DNA of 12,053 nt from Chlorobiaceae bacterium. GTDB taxonomy: Bacteria; Bacteroidota; Chlorobiia; Chlorobiales; Chlorobiaceae. Under the pieces are notes generated by a model that was not told the origin of the DNA, ran no database searches, and was given only the letters and a program-made list of their open reading frames with translations. How positions within the stretch are numbered: the first letter of the stretch is position 1; each line of letters begins with the position of its first letter. Of this stretch, positions 6,810-12,053 are shown one piece after another. A program made the translations under genes and the position numbers. The stretch spans positions 1-12,053 of the forward strand of contig JAAXUM010000018.1 of the NCBI GenBank assembly GCA_013336025.1. Direction: 5' to 3'.

Positions 6810-9581
6810 TCAAAAATCATGCCCCAGGCTGAAATAGAGAATGGTATCGGAAAATCTCAATGAAGAGGTTTGATTGCTGTCTTCATACGGCAGAAAAGCA
6901 AAGGCTTTGGATACGGTGAGTCTTGCCGGTCCTATGGGCGTGTCCCACATGAGGCCGGCTCCGATTCCCTGAATCAGCCGGGCAAAGGAGATCTGATCCC
7001 TGCGTTCCCAGGCATTGCCGATAGAGTAGTGCAGCAGAAATGATGCAGGAAACAGAATTTCGAAGGAGGGCGTATATCGCAACTGTACGCCTGCAGCGGC
7101 CATGTTGTTTCCGATCAGGTCGTTCTGTTTCAGTCCGATAAATCTTCTGCTGTAAAGATTTCCCTGGCCTCCGAGATAGAATTTTTCTGAAAGGGGCATG
7201 GAGCTGCTGCTTAATCCGAACATGCCGGAAAGCTGCAGTGTTGTTGTACTGCTCAGTGGAATGTTTTCTTCGTGTGTTCCCGATAATTGCCAGTAGGTTT
7301 CGTCTGCATCAAGTATCGGAGGGGTTACGGCATATCTGAGGTTGGTGTAGCGTCCCTCGGAAGGAATCAGGGAGTTGTTTCGGGAATCAATGGTGAACTG
7401 CATGCCGAGTGAAAGCATGTTCAGATTGTCTGTTCTGAAAATTCCGGTGTTGTCTGAATCCTGGTATGATTGTGCGTTCTGTAAGGTTACGTCAAAAACG
7501 AAGAGACCGTTTTTTCTTATTCTGGTGCCGAAGGCGCTGGTTATGCCATATCTCTGGATGCCGTAGGATGATCCGGTTTCAGAAGAAAATCCTGAAAAGT
7601 CTTTTGAAAAGTGGAGATCTCTTGTTTCAAATTCACGCTGGTCAAAAAAGAGTTTTGAGAAAAGTGTGAAATGGGTTGATCCGATACGGGGTATCGTATA
7701 TTCAAAAGATGCCATGCTGTTTTTTTTCCCTGCTTTAATCCAGCCGCCGAGTGAACCGGTTGTTCCTCCGACATTTTCATTTCTGTAATCAACAAGAAAT
7801 TGCGCGTTCTCTGTTTCGTCATATCGTACGCCGAGACGAAGGACCGATGATGGTTTGTTGTTGAGTGAAAACTGCAGGACGGTTTTTTTCTCTTTGGTAT
7901 CTGATGATGCCTGCCCCGCTGCTATGGCAACTCTGCTGAAAGCTCCTGTGCCATAGAGGTTATCCACTGATTCTTCTGCATGCGCAAGCTGCACGGCTTT
8001 TCCGGTGTTCATCTTGATTTCCCGGGTTATCGGTACCAGGGAGGTCGTCTGTTTATCCTGCCGGATTTCAATGTCGCTCGCTTTACCTGATGTGAGCTCT
8101 ATTTGAAGGGTGTTTCCGTTATAGGTGCATGCTTTGAGTGCAACGAGACTGAAGCCTTTCCGGCGATACATCCGGACAAGTTCTTCAAGAGCTCTGGTTC
8201 CCGCACTGTTGGTATAGATACATGAGGTAACGGGTTTGAAACATGTTGCTTGTTCACTGTCCGTCACGCCGGGTTCAGGGCCTCCTGATATAACGATCTG
8301 TTTTATGCGGGGCAGCGGGTCAAGATGAATGTCAACTTTTTTCCCGGGTTTGTCGAGACGGGCATAGACACGGGAAAAAAGATCGGTTTCGAGCAGCTTT
8401 TGCAGTGTTTGTTCAAGAGAGGAGCTGTTATGCATAATTCCGGTGACAATTCCTGAATATTCGGGCCGGGCCTCTTCATCTCCGGTTATCGTGATGGTTT
8501 TTCTGAAATGGTGAAGGGGGGTGCCTTTTTTTTCAACGGATTGTATCGCGCGTTTTATGGTTCCGGAAAGAAGCTTTCCTTTTTGATAGCCGTTTTGAAC
8601 AAGTGTTGTAAAATCGGAAAAGTCTGTGGCTTTGTGTGCGGAGAGGTCGGGAGTTATGACGATATCGGCTTTGGCAAGCTGAGCCGGATATTGCAGGCCG
8701 GTGAGAATGGTCATGGCCTGGTCTGCCGCCTTCCACGGGGAGTCTATTTCTTCGATTTTTGCGTACATGCCGCCATGGGTATCGACTGCGATTTTACAGG
8801 ATGCGTTGAAAGCCTCAAGCTCGTCTACCGGCAGGTTGGCAACAAGGCCTCCGTCGACAAGTTCGTAGCCATCGCGTTTTATCGGTTCAAACAGGATTGG
8901 TATGGTGCTGCTTGCAAGCATTGCTTCTGATAGTGATCCGGAGGTCAGGGTGATTCTTTTGCCTGTAACCAGGTCGGTAGCGACGGCTCTGAAGTTTACC
9001 GGCAGGGTGCTGAACTGCTGTTCCGGGTGGTAGAGACTGTTCAGTACCAGCAGATCGAGTGCTCCGGTGAGGGTTTGCGATGAGCTGAGAAGTTTTGGTA
9101 CGACCAGTTTCAGCTTGTTGAAGCGAATGGCAATCGTTGCGCGATCGCGTATTTTCTGCTGTTCAAGAAATATTGATGAGCGAGGATAGGTGTCTTTGAG
9201 CGAGAGAATGGACTGCCAGGGGAGCGATATGGCTATATCTTCAAGTTCGTCAGGGGTGTATCCGCAACTGTAAAGGCCGCCGATGATCGCACCCATGCTT
9301 GTTCCTGCAATACAATCGACCGGAATTCCCTCTTCTTCGAGTGCCTTGAGTACTCCGATCTGCGCGATGCAATTGGCTCCTCCGCCGGACAGTGCGAGTC
9401 CAACGGTTTTCCGGGCCGGTCTCATGAACGGGTGCATGGCATAGCGCCTGCCGGGCAGAGCAAGGGTGTCGGGATAGACAATGGCTGCGGGGGCGGCAAA
9501 AAGAAGGGCAGGCATGAGCGCTTCGATCAGCAGGAGAGCTGTAAGGATCGCAATGCGTTTACATTCTGTTTTGATGGACAA
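6810..9581 (-). CDS. Patatin-like phospholipase with POTRA repeats and Omp85-type beta-barrel
   Basis: Outer-membrane protein of 923 residues combining a lipase-like domain with a BamA/TamA-type translocator, as in PlpD-like type Vd secretion. Seen: signal peptide (MSIKTECKR, then a hydrophobic stretch and AAPA near 29-32); patatin domain at about 58-340 with GGGAN (66-70), nucleophile motif GTSMG (Ser95) and DGG (Asp243); three POTRA-like segments at about 358-557; and a beta-strand-rich C-terminal domain ending in Phe, the usual last residue of outer-membrane barrels. The chosen start is TTG at 9581, 9 nt after AGGAG (9591-9595), which puts the signal peptide at the N-terminus. An ATG at 9659 would add 26 residues before it and has no good ribosome site. 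The motif GGGAN has Asn where Arg/Lys is usual in the oxyanion hole, so catalytic activity is uncertain. Substrate lipid unknown. Confidence 0.9.
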   Translation of the reverse strand: MSIKTECKRIAILTALLLIEALMPALLFAAPAAIVYPDTLALPGRRYAMHPFMRPARKTVGLALSGGGANCIAQIGVLKALEEEGIPVDCIAGTSMGAIIGGLYSCGYTPDELEDIAISLPWQSILSLKDTYPRSSIFLEQQKIRDRATIAIRFNKLKLVVPKLLSSSQTLTGALDLLVLNSLYHPEQQFSTLPVNFRAVATDLVTGKRITLTSGSLSEAMLASSTIPILFEPIKRDGYELVDGGLVANLPVDELEAFNASCKIAVDTHGGMYAKIEEIDSPWKAADQAMTILTGLQYPAQLAKADIVITPDLSAHKATDFSDFTTLVQNGYQKGKLLSGTIKRAIQSVEKKGTPLHHFRKTITITGDEEARPEYSGIVTGIMHNSSSLEQTLQKLLETDLFSRVYARLDKPGKKVDIHLDPLPRIKQIVISGGPEPGVTDSEQATCFKPVTSCIYTNSAGTRALEELVRMYRRKGFSLVALKACTYNGNTLQIELTSGKASDIEIRQDKQTTSLVPITREIKMNTGKAVQLAHAEESVDNLYGTGAFSRVAIAAGQASSDTKEKKTVLQFSLNNKPSSVLRLGVRYDETENAQFLVDYRNENVGGTTGSLGGWIKAGKKNSMASFEYTIPRIGSTHFTLFSKLFFDQREFETRDLHFSKDFSGFSSETGSSYGIQRYGITSAFGTRIRKNGLFVFDVTLQNAQSYQDSDNTGIFRTDNLNMLSLGMQFTIDSRNNSLIPSEGRYTNLRYAVTPPILDADETYWQLSGTHEENIPLSSTTTLQLSGMFGLSSSSMPLSEKFYLGGQGNLYSRRFIGLKQNDLIGNNMAAAGVQLRYTPSFEILFPASFLLHYSIGNAWERRDQISFARLIQGIGAGLMWDTPIGPARLTVSKAFAFLPYEDSNQTSSLRFSDTILYFSLGHDF

Positions 9582-9673
9582 TTGGTATCGCTCCTGTCTG
9601 AAAAGCAGCGTGCCTGAATCTGCTGTACGGTTTTTTTTGAGATCTGCCAATGACTTCATATCTTGAACCTGAA

Positions 9674-9700
9674 TTTATAACCTTTAGTTCTAATTGTAAA
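9674..9700 (-). promoter_or_regulatory. Candidate sigma-70-like promoter for the patatin-barrel gene
   Basis: On the minus strand TTTACA (9700-9695) and TATAAA (9679-9674) are separated by 15 nt, a short but tolerable spacing. Transcription would begin near 9667, leaving about 85 nt before the preferred TTG start. The site lies in the gap shared with the divergent accD gene. Judged by eye only. Confidence 0.25.
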
Positions 9701-9701
9701 G

Positions 9702-10541
9702 ATGGTCTGGTTCAAACGGGCAAAACCTGCGATTCGTACGACCGACAGGCGAGACATGCCGGAAGGCATGTGGTGGAAGTGCGATGAGTGCGGTGCTATG
9801 CTGCATAAAAAACAGCTTGAGGATCACTTTTATACCTGTTCTGAATGCGATCACCATTTTCGTATATCTCCTTACAAGTATTTTTCTCTTCTTTTTGACG
9901 GCGATAAATATCAGGAGTTTGAAGATCAACTGAGAAGCGCCGATCCTCTCGGGTTTACAGATACGAAAAAGTATCCTGATCGTGTTCATGATATTATTGA
10001 AAAAAGTGGAAAAACCGAGGCTTGTCGAAATGCTTTCGGGGAAGCCGGTGGCAGAATGCTTGTTGTTTCTGCGATGGATTTCGGTTTTATCGGTGGTTCG
10101 ATGGGATCTGTTGTCGGCGAGAAGATTGCTCGTGCCGTTGACAAGGCCATCGCTCTCAATGCTCCTCTTCTTGTTATTTCACAGTCCGGCGGGGCAAGAA
10201 TGATGGAAGGGGCGTTCAGTCTGATGCAGATGGCTAAAACTGCCGCCCGTCTGACTCGTCTCAGCGATAAAAAGCTTCCGTTTTTTTCTCTCATGACGGA
10301 TCCGACAATGGGGGGGATTACCGCATCGTTCGCCATGCTTGGTGATATCAATATCAGCGAACCCAAGGCACTGATCGGTTTTGCCGGACCAAGGGTGATC
10401 AGGGATACCATCAAAAGAGATCTGCCTGAAGGGTTTCAGCGTGCGGAGTTTCTTCTTGAGCACGGGTTTCTTGATCTCATCGTTCATCGCAGGGAGTTGA
10501 AAACGCAGATTGTGCGTCTTATGACCATGCTTGCGATTTAG
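9702..10541 (+). CDS. accD: Acetyl-CoA carboxylase carboxyltransferase subunit beta
   Basis: Beta subunit of the carboxyltransferase half of acetyl-CoA carboxylase, which moves the carboxyl group from biotin to acetyl-CoA to give malonyl-CoA, the first committed step of fatty acid synthesis; it works with AccA, AccB and AccC in the cytosol. Seen: the N-terminal zinc ribbon CX2C-X15-CX2C (Cys27, Cys30, Cys46, Cys49), [11 protein letters not shown] (160-170), and [15 protein letters not shown] (201-215) followed by GFAGPRVI (226-233). The length of 279 residues is close to the family norm. The ATG at 9702 gives the expected MVWFKR start; no Shine-Dalgarno sequence precedes it. It stands alone, divergent from the patatin gene, and its stop overlaps that of thyX on the other strand. 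No accA, accB or accC is present here. Confidence 0.97.
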   Translation: MVWFKRAKPAIRTTDRRDMPEGMWWKCDECGAMLHKKQLEDHFYTCSECDHHFRISPYKYFSLLFDGDKYQEFEDQLRSADPLGFTDTKKYPDRVHDIIEKSGKTEACRNAFGEAGGRMLVVSAMDFGFIGGSMGSVVGEKIARAVDKAIALNAPLLVISQSGGARMMEGAFSLMQMAKTAARLTRLSDKKLPFFSLMTDPTMGGITASFAMLGDINISEPKALIGFAGPRVIRDTIKRDLPEGFQRAEFLLEHGFLDLIVHRRELKTQIVRLMTMLAI

Positions 10542-11188
10542 ATCCACCCAAGTGCTGCTGACACGGCAGGGAAGAGGCCTGAAAATATTTTTTTTATTTC
10601 TATCGCTATTTCCCTGTGTTCTTTCTGGGTGCTTTCGAGGGTTCTGATTTCCAGATAGTGAATCCAGCTGCGCACCGATCCTTTCATGTACAGTTTTGTC
10701 TGAGTGCCGAGCGGCAGGAGTACTCTTGCGCACTCTTTGGCAATGCCTTTTTCCAGTGCCTCATTATATTTTTCCATTGCCAGACCGGCTATGTTTTTCT
10801 GCGCTTCATCAAACCAGGCGAAGGTGGACGGGTCAAGGTCATCGAGGGAGTTCTGACGGTTTTTATTGTCCTGTCGGCGTGGCTGGTATGTTTCTATTGC
10901 CTGGGCTTTGGCGTATCGTTGTGAAAATTCCTGAAACTGAAAGCTTCTGTGTCGGAGAATCTGGGGAGAAATTGCTCTTGAGGTGACAATTTCAACGGTC
11001 ATATCGGCCATTTCAAAAACGCTCCAGTGTTTATGTTCAAGACAGTATGCGAGTAACCTGGCATAACTGTCGTTTTCCTGGTGCGGGCTTGATACTCGTG
11101 CGCAGTAGGCCATGAGGCCTTCTGCCGAAAGGGGTTTGTTGTCAATACTGATCAGCGGCGCGGTGGCTGAAATCAGGCGTACCTGCAT
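10538..11188 (-). CDS. thyX: Flavin-dependent thymidylate synthase ThyX
   Basis: FAD-dependent enzyme that methylates dUMP to dTMP using methylene-tetrahydrofolate and NADPH, replacing ThyA. Seen, numbered from the ATG at 11188: the signature RHRX7S (Arg79-His-Arg81 to Ser89), HKHWSVFEM (52-60), and the C-terminal block [13 protein letters not shown] with [12 protein letters not shown] and QKEHREIA that forms the dUMP-binding region. The length of 216 residues is normal for the family. The frame is open upstream to a TTG at 11230, but those 14 residues do not match the family N-terminus, whereas [11 protein letters not shown] does. No Shine-Dalgarno sequence is seen. The TAA stop (10540-10538) overlaps the accD TAG stop (10539-10541) on the opposite strand. 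Confidence 0.95.
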   Translation of the reverse strand: MQVRLISATAPLISIDNKPLSAEGLMAYCARVSSPHQENDSYARLLAYCLEHKHWSVFEMADMTVEIVTSRAISPQILRHRSFQFQEFSQRYAKAQAIETYQPRRQDNKNRQNSLDDLDPSTFAWFDEAQKNIAGLAMEKYNEALEKGIAKECARVLLPLGTQTKLYMKGSVRSWIHYLEIRTLESTQKEHREIAIEIKKIFSGLFPAVSAALGWI

Positions 11189-11302
11189 GGTTACCGATGT
11201 TTTGATTCTTAAGGAATTGAATATAACCAAACCCGGGCTGAATTCATGATCGGGTTGGCCGTATAAAAAGTTACCTTTTTTTCTTATTCGGAACCGTAAT
11301 TC

Positions 11303-11330
11303 TTGATTTCTTGTTATGTCTCTGTATTTT
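11303..11330 (+). promoter_or_regulatory. Candidate sigma-70-like promoter for clpP
   Basis: TTGATT (11303-11308) and TATTTT (11325-11330) are 16 nt apart in the 242-nt gap between the divergent thyX and clpP genes; the implied leader is about 95 nt. A short dyad, GCTCA-N5-TGAGC (11349-11363), lies just downstream. No CIRCE-type heat-shock element was seen. Judged by eye only. Confidence 0.25.
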
Positions 11331-11430
11331 GAGTGTTTATTTTAATCAGCTCACGTCATGAGCGGATGCGTCGCGACAGGGTCATCTGCTTTCTCGACAG
11401 CTTGTTAACCAATCCAAACAAAATTTTTTC

Positions 11431-12053
11431 ATGGCAAATATCAACTTCGGGTTTGAGCATCATGCACGTAAACTCTATTCAGGCGCTATAGAGCAGGGGA
11501 TTACCGGTTCACTTGTGCCGATGGTTATTGAGACCTCGGGTCGCGGCGAACGGGCGTTCGATATTTTTTCGAGATTGCTGAGAGAGCGGATTATTTTTCT
11601 TGGCAGCGGCATTGACGAGCATGTTGCCGGCCTTATCATGGCGCAGCTTATTTTTCTTGAATCGGAAGATCCGGAACGTGATATCTACATCTATGTCAAC
11701 TCTCCGGGTGGCAGCGTTTCGGCGGGTCTGGGGATTTATGATACCATGCAGTATATCCGTCCTGACGTTTCAACAGTCTGTGTGGGTATGGCTGCAAGCA
11801 TGGGCGCATTTCTGCTTGCCAGCGGCACCAAGGGCAAACGGGCTTCGCTGCCTCATTCAAGAATCATGATTCATCAGCCATCCGGCGGCGCTCAGGGTCA
11901 GGAAAGCGATATTATTATCCAGGCACGCGAAATAGAAAAGATCAGGAGGCTTCTTGAAGAGCTTCTTGCCCGGCATACCGGAAAAGATGTTCAACAGATC
12001 AGGGAGGATTCTGAAAGAGATCGCTGGATGAATGCCCAGGAGGCACTTGAGTA
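11431..12053 (+). CDS. clpP: ATP-dependent Clp protease proteolytic subunit ClpP (3' end outside window)
   Basis: Serine protease subunit that assembles into a double heptameric barrel and degrades proteins fed by ClpX or another Clp ATPase in the cytosol. Seen in the 207 residues present: nucleophile Ser123 in [11 protein letters not shown], His148 in IMIHQPSGG, and Asp197 in SERDRW. Subtracting 26 gives 97, 122 and 171, exactly the E. coli mature numbering, so the mature protein should begin at Ser27 (SLVPMVIE) after a 26-residue propeptide, longer than the 14 of E. coli. The ATG at 11431 has no Shine-Dalgarno sequence but is the only ATG before the conserved core. The frame is open at the window edge, with about 20 residues probably missing. 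The call is firm. Confidence 0.96.
   Translation, partial: MANINFGFEHHARKLYSGAIEQGITGSLVPMVIETSGRGERAFDIFSRLLRERIIFLGSGIDEHVAGLIMAQLIFLESEDPERDIYIYVNSPGGSVSAGLGIYDTMQYIRPDVSTVCVGMAASMGAFLLASGTKGKRASLPHSRIMIHQPSGGAQGQESDIIIQAREIEKIRRLLEELLARHTGKDVQQIREDSERDRWMNAQEALE

Noticed and set aside
8508..8930. 140-residue plus-strand frame inside the patatin gene
   Set aside because: Antisense shadow of a well-supported coding region; no independent start signal or family match.
10179..10733. 184-residue minus-strand frame across the accD/thyX junction
   Set aside because: Out-of-frame shadow of two firmly identified genes.
11189..11230. Upstream TTG start for thyX
   Set aside because: The 14 added residues are unlike ThyX N-termini, there is no ribosome site, and the ATG at 11188 fits the family.
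1..12053. tRNA genes, CRISPR arrays, IS elements or phage genes
   Set aside because: No cloverleaf, regularly spaced repeats, transposase, integrase or terminal inverted repeats were seen.

Overview
The window looks like an ordinary core-genome segment of a green sulfur bacterium (Chlorobiaceae, phylum Chlorobiota; genus not determined). This rests on the protein families present and their feel: a ClpP with a long leader and a Chlorobium-like sequence, a GlmU-like protein of the Bacteroidetes/Chlorobi type, a bacillithiol-forming BshC outside the Firmicutes, a patatin fused to POTRA and beta-barrel domains (so the cell has an outer membrane), and a flavin-dependent thymidylate synthase. No RNA gene, CRISPR array, insertion sequence or prophage gene was seen. 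Eleven protein genes are supported; ten are complete and clpP runs off the right edge.

Layout. (1) 23-3339, plus strand: a compact four-gene run (low-molecular-weight phosphatase, diacylglycerol-kinase-family enzyme, GlmU-like sugar nucleotidyltransferase/acyltransferase, and the TrpG/PabA glutamine amidotransferase) with gaps of 5, 1 and 20 nt, probably one transcript. (2) 3340-3897: 558 nt without a convincing gene, ending in a TTAACCT tandem repeat next to the next start. (3) 3898-4230, plus: a small, cysteine-bearing helix-turn-helix regulator. (4) 4268-9581, minus: patatin/Omp85-type outer-membrane protein, then surE, then bshC; surE and bshC are 4 nt apart and very likely cotranslated. 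(5) 9702-10541, plus: accD. (6) 10538-11188, minus: thyX, whose stop codon overlaps that of accD. (7) 11431 to the edge, plus: clpP.

The genes serve general metabolism: lipid metabolism (diacylglycerol kinase, AccD, patatin), thiol redox buffering (BshC), nucleotide metabolism (SurE, ThyX), aromatic or folate precursor synthesis (TrpG/PabA), cell-envelope sugar chemistry (GlmU-like) and proteolysis (ClpP). I see no convincing undescribed multi-gene system. The points most worth checking are the patatin protein with an altered oxyanion-hole motif and a probable TTG start, the cysteine-containing regulator beside the bacillithiol gene, and a recurring TAACC-type motif about 22-25 nt ahead of several starts that lack a Shine-Dalgarno sequence. 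Only three of eleven starts have a clear Shine-Dalgarno sequence.
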